A stretch of DNA of 48,588 nucleotides, from contig JAJDZN010000213.1 of the NCBI GenBank assembly GCA_022824585.1, forward strand, positions 1-48,588, in the 5' to 3' direction. Every line of letters starts with the position of its first letter. Within the stretch, counting starts at the first letter, position 1. This document shows, one piece after another, positions 1-10,894 of the stretch. The stretch is from Bryobacterales bacterium. Lineage in GTDB: Bacteria; Acidobacteriota; Terriglobia; Bryobacterales; UBA6623. A program made the translations under genes and the position numbers. Under the pieces are notes generated by a model, which was not told where the DNA came from, made no database searches, and saw nothing but the letters and a program-made list of their open reading frames with translations.

Positions 1-1967
<1,967 letters not shown>

Positions 1968-1982
1968 GGCTGACCCTACACC

Positions 1983-4775
1983 TTAGCCGACTGCCAGAGC
2001 GCGCTCTATGAGCTGATGCTGCTCGTGCTTGTGGCTGCCAGGCGATCCGGTCGCCGGACTGGCGGATTCGGGGCGGCAGACCACGTCCGAGAACAGCCCA
2101 CGGAAGCGCATCTGCAGGTGTCTCCACGCGCCCATGTTGCGCGGTTCTTCTTGGACCCAGACCACATCGACCTCGGGGTACGCCCCTAGCTCCTCTTCGA
2201 GTGCTTCGCGGCTGAGTGGGTAAAGCTGTTCGAGCCGCATGATCGCGATGTCCTCGCATCCGGCCGCTCGGCGGGCTTCCGCAAGTTCGTAGTAGATCTT
2301 GCCGCTGCAGGCGAGCGCGCGCCTGACTGCAGACGGATCCGCCACTGGGTCGCTGATGATCCGCCGAAAGCGACCGGAGGCGAGTTCGTCGATGCTCGAG
2401 ACGACCTTGGAGTGCCGCAGCAGGCTCTTGGGCGTCATCACGACCAAGGGCTTGCGCCACGAGCGCAGCACTTGCCGCCTCAACAGGTGGAAGTACTGCG
2501 CGGGAGTGGTGGGGCAGGCAACCTGGATGTTCTCCTCGGCCGCCAACTGCAGGTAGCGCTCTAGGCGCGCGCTGGAATGTTCGGGGCCTTGGCCTTCAAA
2601 GCCATGGGGCAGCAGCATGACCAAGCCGCTCCAGAGGTGCCACTTGTCCTCGCCGCTGGAGATGAACTGATCCACGATCACCTGAGCCGCGTTGGCGAAG
2701 TCCCCGAACTGGGCCTCCCACAGGATCAGGCCGTCCGGCCATTCCATGCTGTAGCCGTACTCGAACCCCAGCGGCCCGCCTTCCGACAGCGGGCTGTTGT
2801 GAATCTCGAAGGCTCCCTGCCTCGGGGACAGGTGCTGCAGCGGTGTGTGCGGGAAGCCGGTCTCGGCGTCGTAGACCACCGCGTGCCGGTGCGAGAAAGT
2901 TCCTCGCTCCGTGTCCTGGCCTGTGAAGCGGACTCGGTGGCCTTGGACCAGCAAGCTTCCGATTGCCGCCGCCTCGGCCGCAGCCCAATCCAATGGAGGC
3001 TTGCCCTTGGCCATGTCGGCCCGCTGCTTGAGCAGCCGTTCGACGCGGGGGTCGAGCCCTAGGTCGTCCGGGACTACGGCCAGCTTTTCCAGGATGGACG
3101 CCAAGGTGGCCTCTGGAACGCCTGTGTCCACTTCGGCGACCTGCGAGTCCGATCCCCGGTTATAGCCCGACCAGTCGCCGGTCACTTGGTCGCCGACATG
3201 GATGTAGTGTTCGCTGCGAGATGACGCCAGCTCGCGCTCGAGCTCCTGGCGCCTCTCCTCCGCGATCCGGTCGGCTTCTTGGCGCGTGACTCCTCCCTGC
3301 TTGAGCAAGTGCTCGAGGTAGGCTTCCCGAACGGGCTTGCGCTCTCCGATCACCCGGTACAGCAGCGGCTGTGTGAACCGCGGCTCGTCGGTCTCGTTGT
3401 GTCCTCTCCGGCGGTAGCCGTACATGTCGATCACCACGTCGCGCTGGTACTCGTTGCGGAAATCCACCGCCAGACGAACTGCCTGGGCGGCCGCTTCGGG
3501 ATCCTCTCCGTTGACATGGAAGATCGGAATTTGCAGCATCTTCGCCACGCCTGAGGCATAGATGCTGGAGCGGCTTTGCGTCGGCCTGGTCGTGAATCCG
3601 ATCTGGTTGTTGATGATGACGTGGATCGTGCCCCCGACCCTGTAGCCGGTTAGCTGGCTCATGTTGAGCGTTTCCTGCACGATGCCCTCACCCGCGAAGG
3701 CAGCGTCGCCGTGCAGCAGGATGCACATGCCCTTGGTTCGCCGCGAGTCCCCCTTTCGATCCTGCCTGGCGCGCAGCCGGCCCACCGCGACCGGTCCCAC
3801 GAATTCCAGGTGGCTCGGGTTGAAGCACAGCGAAATGCGCAGTTCTTCGCCATGCGACGTGAACCAGGCCCCCCGGTAGCCGAGATGGTATTTGACATCG
3901 CCCCGACCCTCGTAGTGCTCGTGGTCCAGGTCGGCGAATTCGCGAAATATCTGTCGGGCACTCTTGCCGATGATGTTGGCTAGGACGTTCAGGCGCCCGC
4001 GATGCGCCATTCCGACCACGATGTCCCGGACGCCCTCGTCGCCGGCCCGCTCGATGAGTAGGTCCAGCAGGGGAATCAAGGTCTCGCAACCTTCTAGGGA
4101 GAACGATTTCGCTCCGACAAACTTCTTCTGAATGAACTCTTCGAATATCGTCGCGTCGGACAGCTTGGCCAGGATCCGAAACTGACGCGCCTGACTCAGC
4201 TGCACTCGGTTGGCGGAAGACTCCATCCTCTTTTGGAGCCAATCGCGGATGCCCAGGTCGTCGATGTGCATGAATTGCACTCCGATCGAACGGGTGTACG
4301 TTTCCCTGAGACGTTCGATGACTTGGCGCGGCGTGTTCAGCGAGCAGCCCGATAGCGTCGCTGGGGAGATCTGCCCGTCCATGTCCTGCTCGTGAATTCC
4401 GTAATACGAGGGGTCGAGCTCCTCCGAAACCCTCCTCGTCATGTCCAGCGGATCGACGCGAGCGACCATGTGCGCGCGCACCCGAAATGCCCGCACGATC
4501 TTGTCGACGCGGTGCTGGAGGGTCGCAGGCGACGGGCCGTTGCCGCTGGCTTCCCGTTCGCGCTCTTGACGTGAAGGCCGCGGGCTTCCGATCGGCTCAA
4601 ACGTCGGAGGTGCCCACGAAGGCGATGGCGCCGCAGGGCCGGCATCGGTTGCGATGGAAGCGAAATAGTCCTGCCACTCGGCCGATACGGAAGTCGGATC
4701 GCGCAGGTACTCGGCGTAGAGGCCTTCGACGAAGGCTAGGTTGATCTCGGTCGGCCAGTTGTCGAAATCCGACAT
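1983..4775 (-). CDS. sucA: 2-oxoglutarate dehydrogenase E1 component
   Basis: This is the thiamine-diphosphate enzyme that decarboxylates 2-oxoglutarate and loads succinyl onto E2 (TCA cycle). The 930 residues match the usual E1o length. The N-terminal E1o helix is present (FVEGLYAEYLRDPTSVSAEW, about 15-34). GMAHRGRLNVLAN at 255-267 and the ThDP/Mg motif (HGDAAFAGEG at 355-364, through IINNQIGF near 387-394) follow. The C-terminal half carries the transketolase-like pyrimidine-binding and regulatory domains (EYGYSMEWPDGL, PHGFEGQGPEHSSARLERYL). A central linker at about 45-85 is proline-rich. It is the first gene of the minus-strand sucA-sucB-lpdA operon, so its promoter should lie in 4776-4971. 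There is no KGD-type fused E2 domain at the N-terminus, so this is a stand-alone E1. Confidence 0.97.
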   Translation of the reverse strand: MSDFDNWPTEINLAFVEGLYAEYLRDPTSVSAEWQDYFASIATDAGPAAPSPSWAPPTFEPIGSPRPSRQEREREASGNGPSPATLQHRVDKIVRAFRVRAHMVARVDPLDMTRRVSEELDPSYYGIHEQDMDGQISPATLSGCSLNTPRQVIERLRETYTRSIGVQFMHIDDLGIRDWLQKRMESSANRVQLSQARQFRILAKLSDATIFEEFIQKKFVGAKSFSLEGCETLIPLLDLLIERAGDEGVRDIVVGMAHRGRLNVLANIIGKSARQIFREFADLDHEHYEGRGDVKYHLGYRGAWFTSHGEELRISLCFNPSHLEFVGPVAVGRLRARQDRKGDSRRTKGMCILLHGDAAFAGEGIVQETLNMSQLTGYRVGGTIHVIINNQIGFTTRPTQSRSSIYASGVAKMLQIPIFHVNGEDPEAAAQAVRLAVDFRNEYQRDVVIDMYGYRRRGHNETDEPRFTQPLLYRVIGERKPVREAYLEHLLKQGGVTRQEADRIAEERRQELERELASSRSEHYIHVGDQVTGDWSGYNRGSDSQVAEVDTGVPEATLASILEKLAVVPDDLGLDPRVERLLKQRADMAKGKPPLDWAAAEAAAIGSLLVQGHRVRFTGQDTERGTFSHRHAVVYDAETGFPHTPLQHLSPRQGAFEIHNSPLSEGGPLGFEYGYSMEWPDGLILWEAQFGDFANAAQVIVDQFISSGEDKWHLWSGLVMLLPHGFEGQGPEHSSARLERYLQLAAEENIQVACPTTPAQYFHLLRRQVLRSWRKPLVVMTPKSLLRHSKVVSSIDELASGRFRRIISDPVADPSAVRRALACSGKIYYELAEARRAAGCEDIAIMRLEQLYPLSREALEEELGAYPEVDVVWVQEEPRNMGAWRHLQMRFRGLFSDVVCRPESASPATGSPGSHKHEQHQLIERALAVG

Positions 4776-4971
4776 GCTACGCGGGAGGCGGAACTACCCG
4801 GGCCTTCCCTTACTGAGAATACTCCCCTTGGCGAAGCGCCGCGATGTCGCTACCCGTAGTGGGCCGCAGCGGTCCGTGCCAGCTTGCCGCGAGGGACGTC
4901 GCCCCTAGCGGCCCGACGATCAGATCAGTTTCCTGTGTGATGTCCCGGCTGCTCGGCCGGATTGCAGCCCA

Positions 4972-6270
4972 TTAGGTCCCAGGCAGGCGGAGCACGAACA
5001 TCTGCCGCGTGCCGTCTTCCATCATGCTCGGAATGAGCAGCGCATCGCCGGTTCGGTTCCAGCGCGGTGCAGGATCGCAGCGCAAGTTGCCCGAGACGCG
5101 TCCGAAGAGGTCATAACCGCCGGCACGGAAGGTTTCGCCGGTGCGCCGGTTGTGGATCACGTAGTGGACCTTGCCGTCGTCCTTATAGCCGTTGGCCAGC
5201 CACTCGAGACTCGGCGACAGCGCGATATCGCCCTCGGGATCGGGGAACATCTCGGTGTCGCCGATGAGTTCGACGAGCTTCTGGGAGTCCACGTCGAAGA
5301 CGGCTTGGCGGTTCGCGATCGAACCGATCATGCGCATGCCTGCATCCCACTCGGGATGGCCGCCGATGTGTGTCTGCTGCCGGCGCAGGTCCGTGCCGTC
5401 GCTCGCGATCGTGAACGAAGCGTTGATGCGGCCGGGCTTACCGAAATTGCCCCGTGCGAAGAAGAACAGGCGCTCGCCGGTGCGGCTCCAAAGCGTGTGG
5501 TTGATGAATAGCGGGATCGAATCGATCGCGGGCCACTCCCGGCGCAGGGCTTCAGCGAGTGTGCGGAACGAGACCAGCAGGCGCTTCTCCCCGGTTTCGA
5601 CATCGACTAAGAACACACCGTCGTCCTCCGGTGCGCTCACGCCCTCAGTCCAGTCCCGCGCGCCCGGATAGCCTGTAACTGGGCGCAGGCGGGCCATGCG
5701 TGCGTAGTTGATCCCGGCGAAGTACTTGCCGTCGAACGACACCCCGCCGTTGCCGACCGGGGTGTCGTCAAAGCGGTATTCGCGAACGCGGCGGCCCGCG
5801 GCGATGTCGAATAGGACCGCGAACACCTTGCCCGTTTCGGGGTCGCGGTCATTGAAGAAGAACTGGTTCTCGGGGTCGGCGGGGTTCCAGTACAGCATCG
5901 TGCCTTGCTGCACGTTCCAGCCCCGGCAGGTGTCCACCACGCGCACCGCGTAGTCGTTTTCGGTGTCGAGCAAGATCACTTCCGCGGCATCGGTCGGCCC
6001 GGGCATGCGATCCACGAACTCGGTGCGCAGCGCGACGATGTAGCGGCCGCTTTGATTCCACGGGATTGTCCCGACGTGGCCGATATAGCCGAAGAAGTGG
6101 TTCTTGGGGCCGAACGTGATCTGCTCGCGTTCGATTTCAGTCGCTTGGCTTGCCGTTGGAGCGGGAGCGCAGCTCGGCCCGAGCAGGCAGGTTGCAGCCA
6201 GGGCCAGGGCTGCCAGCTGCGACGGGCGATGGCGATGTGGGCTCGCCGGCGGGGACTTCGGGCGTGGCAT
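4972..6270 (-). CDS. Exported beta-propeller (PD40/TolB-like) protein, possible lipoprotein
   Basis: The predicted 432-residue envelope protein is unassigned in function. The N-terminus has a basic stretch, then a hydrophobic segment (about 18-31) ending in LLGPSC, a weak lipobox around Cys34, so it is secreted or lipid-anchored. The rest is built of beta-propeller-like blades with recurring aromatic/Asp/Gly motifs (ILLDTENDYAVRVVDT, FFNDRDPETGKVFAVLFDI, GVSFDGKYFAGINY, FLVDVETGEKRLL). Such blades occur in TolB-type and oligogalacturonate-lyase-type propellers, but I see no catalytic motif to choose between them. I chose ATG 6270 because a GGAGG lies 5 bases upstream; an upstream in-frame start would run into the divergent thioesterase gene. 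Its role is unknown. Confidence 0.75.
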   Translation of the reverse strand: MPRPKSPPASPHRHRPSQLAALALAATCLLGPSCAPAPTASQATEIEREQITFGPKNHFFGYIGHVGTIPWNQSGRYIVALRTEFVDRMPGPTDAAEVILLDTENDYAVRVVDTCRGWNVQQGTMLYWNPADPENQFFFNDRDPETGKVFAVLFDIAAGRRVREYRFDDTPVGNGGVSFDGKYFAGINYARMARLRPVTGYPGARDWTEGVSAPEDDGVFLVDVETGEKRLLVSFRTLAEALRREWPAIDSIPLFINHTLWSRTGERLFFFARGNFGKPGRINASFTIASDGTDLRRQQTHIGGHPEWDAGMRMIGSIANRQAVFDVDSQKLVELIGDTEMFPDPEGDIALSPSLEWLANGYKDDGKVHYVIHNRRTGETFRAGGYDLFGRVSGNLRCDPAPRWNRTGDALLIPSMMEDGTRQMFVLRLPGT

Positions 6271-6274
6271 GAGA

Positions 6275-6279
6275 CCTCC
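6275..6279 (-). promoter_or_regulatory. Ribosome binding site deciding the start of the beta-propeller gene
   Basis: GGAGG on the minus strand, 4-5 bases before the ATG at 6270-6268. It supports this start over longer in-frame readings that would extend into the divergent thioesterase gene. Confidence 0.7.
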
Positions 6280-6439
6280 GATCGTTCCAGCATACTCGGG
6301 CGGTGCCTGCGTCGGCGGTGCTGTCGCGCATGGATCAGCCGGCGGGGACGCCGAGGCGCTTGTTGGTTTCGGAATCCGGTTAGGATGGGTACAGCGGCCG
6401 GCTTGCAGCCCGCTAGTCCGCAGCTCGATCCGCTGGCTC

Positions 6440-6895
6440 ATGGCGTCCTTTCACGCGCAGTTCCCCGAGTTCGATTCCCACGTTCGGTCAGTCTTTGCCG
6501 AGCAGAGCTTCATGCGCGGGATCGGCGCCGAGATCGGCAGCGTGTCGCCGGGCAGGGTGGAGATCGTGCTGCCGTTCAGGGACGACCTGCTTCAGCACCA
6601 CGGCTATCTCCACGGCGCTGTGATTGCCGCCATCGTCGATACCGCTTGCGGCTGCTCCGCTCTGACGCTCATGCCGGCTGGCTCGACCGTGCTCACGGTC
6701 GAGTACAAGATCAACTTCATGGCTCCGGCAGCAGGCGAGCGTCTCGTCGCCCGCGGCCAAGTCCTGCGTCCCGGGCGCAAGCTGACAGTCTGTTCCGGGG
6801 AAGCGGTCGCCGTTGTCGATGGCAACGAGAAACCAGTGGCCGCACTGATGGCGACGATGGTGCGGGTACCCCCTGCCGGGGAATCGGAGCAGTAG
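6440..6895 (+). CDS. PaaI-family hotdog-fold thioesterase
   Basis: This is a probable acyl-CoA thioesterase of 151 residues, the normal size for a single hotdog domain. The family signature is clear: HHGYLHGAVIAAIVDTACG (about 54-72), where the HG..(x)..D stretch forms the catalytic helix and CoA pocket. The beta strands follow (TVLTVEYKINFMAPAAGERL, then ARGQVLRPGRKLTVCSGEAV). I chose ATG 6440 because the reading frame upstream of it shows no family resemblance. The substrate cannot be read from sequence. The gene stands alone, divergent from the beta-propeller gene and convergent with the esterase, so context does not narrow the role. PaaI-type enzymes release CoA from aromatic or other unusual acyl-CoAs. 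Confidence 0.9.
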   Translation: MASFHAQFPEFDSHVRSVFAEQSFMRGIGAEIGSVSPGRVEIVLPFRDDLLQHHGYLHGAVIAAIVDTACGCSALTLMPAGSTVLTVEYKINFMAPAAGERLVARGQVLRPGRKLTVCSGEAVAVVDGNEKPVAALMATMVRVPPAGESEQ

Positions 6896-6926
6896 CCCAG
6901 CCCTGCGTCTCCGTCGATTCCTCGAG

Positions 6927-8975
6927 CTACTGCCCGATCGAGAAGTTGTGCCCGAACTGTTCGTTGAGCGCCGCCCCGACGCTCATCGACACGGAGAGGC
7001 GGTCGCCGATGCCCAGCCCCTCGTAGATCTGCCTCGTGCGCCCGAATGCAGCGGGCATCCGCCCATAGAACGTCAATCGGCGAGGGGCGACCAAAGCTGC
7101 GACGTCGGGTAGGTCGGCGTGGCGCATCGCTCCCAAGACAATCGGGCCGTCCAGATGCGACGAGGGAGCGCGGATGAGTATTGCCTGGGCGATGGTCTCA
7201 TCCAGTGCCGCCGCGTATAGCGCCCAGCCAGCGGCGGGCCCAATGCCGCTGACAGCGACTGGCAGGTCCCTGCCAGCCCGTTCGCGCAGCACTTGGAGCC
7301 CTCCCAGCACGCTGCCGATCCGGATCGTGTCCGGCGTGCGGCCGGTTTGCATCGCGTTGCGCAGCAGGGCCTTCCACGAGGATTTCGACCACACGTCGGT
7401 CCCGGTTCCGGGCGGGTAGACCGCCAGCACCGGATTTCGTCCGAAGCGCCGGAGGTTGCGCAGCAGGCGAGAGACGTCCGCCGGATCTTCACCGGGCGCG
7501 GCGACATGCAGCAAGGCTGGCCCGTCGGGATCGTCGGGAATCCGGAGCAGCGCCTCGACGGGGATGTGGCCGGCATAGTCGAACGAGACCGGCTCGTATC
7601 CGTCCGGCGGGTCGAGGGTTCCCGCTACCGCAGAATTCACGGGCAGATCTTCGAGGATCGCGTGGAGCGCGTCTTCGCGCAGCGCCTTGAGGAGGTCGGC
7701 GCGCCGCTTCGTCCAAGCGGCTTCGCTGGTCCAAGCGACTGGCTCGGGAGCCGGAATGAAGAACTCGTGCGCTCTGAAGTTGCGAGCGTCTGCCGGAGCC
7801 TCGTCACCGAACACCGCAAGATCCGCAGGCTCGACCTCTCGGAATGTGGTGTCGATCTCTCTGGGCTCTCGCCGCAGCAACCACTTATCCAGCCAATGTA
7901 CGGCCTCTGCCCGCAGTAAGTCGGAGTCCTCGTGACCGCTCTCGACAATCAGGTTGCGGAATTGATCGGGTACTCCGTAGGACGAGTACAGGTCGGTCAT
8001 CGCCGACTCGAACTGCGTGTAGCCCTCGACCGGGAATAGGGGGTCCAGCCGCCCGTGCGCCGTGAAGAGGGGCCGGGGAGCGATCAATGCCCCCAAGTGG
8101 ATCAGGTCGTGCATGCGGAAGTTGACCGGATACATGCAGTCGCAATGCAAGCGCTGGGTGTCGCCCGGCACGCTGACCTCGTAGGTGCCGATTCCCATGA
8201 TGGGGACCACTGCCTTGATGCGCGGCTCGACTGCAGCCGAGAACCAACTCATGGCAGCGCCGCCGGACCGGCCGGTGATCGCAAACCGCTGGCTGTCCAC
8301 CTCGGGTCGCGTCTCGAGGTAGTCCAACGCGCGGATCACGTTCCAGACTTCCAGCCCGGCGGGGCTGTATGCCCGCGTATACCACTCGTACATTTCTTGG
8401 TTGTGGACACCGTGGTGCAGACCGGCCGTTTCGGCGATCTGGATTGGGTCGATGACCATCGCGGCGTAGCCGTGGCGCGCAAGCGTGTGGCCGTGGCGCT
8501 GGTAAGAAGTCTTGGCCCCGAAAGGGGAGAACGCGTGGCCGCAGACGTAGATCACGGCTGGCACCGGACCGGCGGGATCGGCGGGCAGGTAGAGGTTCGC
8601 TGTCACGTAGACGCCTGGGAGGCTCTCGAAGGCGATCTTCTCCACCTTGTAGCCGGGACGCTCGATTGTTCCCCGAAGCTGGACGTTGAGCGGCGTCTTG
8701 GGCCGTTCGTAGGAGAGTCCGAGCATCTCCTTGAGCTCGGCCAGCCTGCGCTCGCGGACAGACTCCCACGCTTCGCGCGACGCGGTCTCGGATATGGCTC
8801 GCTGCGTGATCTTGCGCGCTTCGTCCGTGAGATAGGCCATTACGGCCTCTTGGACCTGTTCGGCCCGGCTCGGGACGGGGTCATGGGCTGGTCGGCGGCA
8901 GGCCGCTAGACCCACAATCGCCGTCACAAAGACAGTTGTTGCCGTGATCCAATGGGTTAGCCACCTTGCCCGCAT
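6927..8975 (-). CDS. Lipoprotein esterase, acetyl-xylan-esterase-like alpha/beta hydrolase with second degenerate hydrolase domain
   Basis: This 682-residue exported hydrolase has a lipoprotein signal (hydrophobic 10-25, lipobox VGLAAC with Cys26). Residues about 100-365 form an alpha/beta hydrolase of the acetyl-xylan-esterase/dienelactone-hydrolase type. The nucleophile elbow is GRSGG (Ser237), with Asp311 in HGRLDPLFP and His348 in ESGHEDS, so the triad is complete. The substrate is probably an ester on a plant or microbial glycan. Residues about 455-682 look like a second alpha/beta hydrolase fold whose elbow reads SGIGPAAG without a serine, so it is probably non-catalytic. A GTG at 8996 could add seven residues; I prefer the ATG at 8975 because the hydrophobic stretch follows it directly. 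It is convergent with the thioesterase gene. Confidence 0.85.
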   Translation of the reverse strand: MRARWLTHWITATTVFVTAIVGLAACRRPAHDPVPSRAEQVQEAVMAYLTDEARKITQRAISETASREAWESVRERRLAELKEMLGLSYERPKTPLNVQLRGTIERPGYKVEKIAFESLPGVYVTANLYLPADPAGPVPAVIYVCGHAFSPFGAKTSYQRHGHTLARHGYAAMVIDPIQIAETAGLHHGVHNQEMYEWYTRAYSPAGLEVWNVIRALDYLETRPEVDSQRFAITGRSGGAAMSWFSAAVEPRIKAVVPIMGIGTYEVSVPGDTQRLHCDCMYPVNFRMHDLIHLGALIAPRPLFTAHGRLDPLFPVEGYTQFESAMTDLYSSYGVPDQFRNLIVESGHEDSDLLRAEAVHWLDKWLLRREPREIDTTFREVEPADLAVFGDEAPADARNFRAHEFFIPAPEPVAWTSEAAWTKRRADLLKALREDALHAILEDLPVNSAVAGTLDPPDGYEPVSFDYAGHIPVEALLRIPDDPDGPALLHVAAPGEDPADVSRLLRNLRRFGRNPVLAVYPPGTGTDVWSKSSWKALLRNAMQTGRTPDTIRIGSVLGGLQVLRERAGRDLPVAVSGIGPAAGWALYAAALDETIAQAILIRAPSSHLDGPIVLGAMRHADLPDVAALVAPRRLTFYGRMPAAFGRTRQIYEGLGIGDRLSVSMSVGAALNEQFGHNFSIGQ

Positions 8976-9403
8976 CGCAATGCAACCATACCGCACGCAG
9001 CGCTCCGATGGGCTGTGCGAATGCTGGGATCGAGACGGCAGGTCGTATCGGCGCGTCGCGTAGAGGTGGCAGGCGTCGGCGGGTGGCGGGGCCTGTGAAG
9101 TTGCCTCCCCATCGCGCCCCGTGCAAGGAATCCGATTGGCGACGGGACAGAACGGATGCTATCCGCCCGCCCGGCCGGCGCGCGCCGCCGTGGCACTGCG
9201 GAGTCCTATGTTCGTGGAAGCAGCGCTGAACCGGCACCCGAGGCGGGCCGCTGTTCAGCTCGGATGCCTTGTATGTTCGGGGGAGGGAGAATGACAAGCC
9301 TAACGAGAGACTGCTGTGCGCTATGTCATATTTGTAGGCTTCGTAGACGCAGCCATCCTAGGAGTTGCCGATACAATGCCTTAGCTTGAGGAATCCGGAA
9401 TCA
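8976..9403. other. Intergenic region between divergent esterase and decarboxylase genes
   Basis: I find no coding region here with family resemblance or convincing translation signals. It should hold the promoters of both divergent neighbours. A TACAAT element at 9372-9377, 27 bases before the decarboxylase ATG, resembles a sigma-70 -10 box, but no clear -35 box sits 16-18 bases before it. Confidence 0.5.
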
Positions 9404-10837
9404 ATGGGTACTGCCGATCTTCAGATGTCTCCCGAGGAGATGCGCGCCTGCGCGCGGCGAGTCGTAGAGCTGCTCGTCGAACGCACCGAGACTCTCGGGG
9501 ATGGACCGCCCTGGGACGGCGAGTTTCAGCAGGGCCTCGCCGAGCAGTTTCACAAGATGCCGCCGGAAGAGGGGCGAGAAGCCACCGAGGTCATCGAGCA
9601 GGTAGCGCGCGAGATCCTGCCACTCGCGGCGCGGCTTGATCATCCTCGATTCTTCGGATTCGTGCCGGTGTCGCCCACATGGCCCAGCGTTCTGGCCGAC
9701 TTCATGGCGGCCGCGTGGACCGTCAATCAGTGCACCTGGCTGACTGCGAGCGGCCCCAGCCAGATCGAGTTGACCGTCATCGACTGGATCCGGCAGTGGC
9801 TCGGTTGCCCGGATGGCGCGGGCGGACTTTTCGTGAGCGGCGCTTCGGAGGCCGCCGTTCACGCGCTAGTTGCCGCGCGGGAGGCGGTGGGCGCGCCCGC
9901 CGGCCCGGTCGTCTACATGAGCGATCAGACCCACGGGAGCATCGCGCGCGCCGCGACCACCGTCGGTGTGAGGCCAGAGCACGTACGCTCCCTCCCAAGC
10001 GACAGCGAGTACCGTCTCGACGTGGAACTCCTCGCGCGTCGCGTTGCCGCCGACCGGGCCGCAGGGCTGGTGCCGATTGCAGTCTGTGCCAACGCCGGGA
10101 CCGCGAGCACAGGCACGGTGGATCCACTTGCGGAATTAGCCGACTACTGCGCGGCAGAGGGCATCTGGTTGCACGTGGACGCAGCCTATGGCGGCTTTGC
10201 GGTCGTGACGGAGACCGGGCGACGACAGCTTGGCGGAATCGGCCGCGCCGACTCCGTCAGCCTCGACGCACACAAGTGGTTCTTCCAGCCGTACGAAGCG
10301 GGCTGCCTGATTGTGAAGGATGTGCGGACGCTCGAACGTCCCTTCACCTTGCGGCACGATGTCATCCAAGATACGATTTGGGGCTCGAACCACCCGAACG
10401 TTGCCGATCGCGGCTTGCAACTCAGTCGCGCTGCCCGGTCGCTGAAACTCTGGATGTCGGTGCAGACGTTTGGCATGGCCGCATTCCGGCGTGCCGTGCT
10501 AAGTGGGCTCGAACTCGCCCGCCGTGCCGAGGAGCAGATTCAGAGCGATCCGATCCTCGAGTTGCTGCACCCGGCCTCGCTCAGCATCGTCTGCTTCCGA
10601 GTGAACCCCGGCGGCCTCGACGAGGACACCCTCAAAACCCTGAACGCACACGTGTTGGCCAAGGTGTTCTGGGATGGCCACAGCTTCATCTCGTCAACGA
10701 CCCTGCGCAAGACGTTCGCGCTTCGGCTTTGCATCGTCAACCGCGCGACGACGTCGGCTGATGTGCGCGAGACCCTCGACCGCGTTGCGCAGATTGGCAG
10801 GGACTGGGTACAGAACTACGGACGCGCCACGAAATGA
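9404..10837 (+). CDS. Group II PLP-dependent amino-acid decarboxylase
   Basis: This cytosolic enzyme of 477 residues belongs to the glutamate/aromatic-amino-acid decarboxylase family. The PLP features are in place: ring-stacking His177 in SDQTHGS, the cofactor Asp259 in LHVDAAYGG, and the Schiff-base Lys291 in SLDAHKWFF. The C-terminus (TLRKTFALRLCIVNRATT) matches the small domain of the family. The substrate is not fixed by sequence; aromatic amino acids are the commonest, but glutamate or diaminobutyrate are possible. A TTG at 9365 would add 13 residues; I chose ATG 9404 because the downstream helix opens with a typical family start (MSPEEMRACARRVVELL). It is a distant paralogue of the decarboxylase at 20766-22256 and has no biosynthetic partner nearby. 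Confidence 0.88.
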   Translation: MGTADLQMSPEEMRACARRVVELLVERTETLGDGPPWDGEFQQGLAEQFHKMPPEEGREATEVIEQVAREILPLAARLDHPRFFGFVPVSPTWPSVLADFMAAAWTVNQCTWLTASGPSQIELTVIDWIRQWLGCPDGAGGLFVSGASEAAVHALVAAREAVGAPAGPVVYMSDQTHGSIARAATTVGVRPEHVRSLPSDSEYRLDVELLARRVAADRAAGLVPIAVCANAGTASTGTVDPLAELADYCAAEGIWLHVDAAYGGFAVVTETGRRQLGGIGRADSVSLDAHKWFFQPYEAGCLIVKDVRTLERPFTLRHDVIQDTIWGSNHPNVADRGLQLSRAARSLKLWMSVQTFGMAAFRRAVLSGLELARRAEEQIQSDPILELLHPASLSIVCFRVNPGGLDEDTLKTLNAHVLAKVFWDGHSFISSTTLRKTFALRLCIVNRATTSADVRETLDRVAQIGRDWVQNYGRATK

Positions 10838-10894
10838 TCGCGATGAGCGGCTGCGGTTGATTCGGCTGCGAAATGCAACGTCAGCCCCAGTGCT

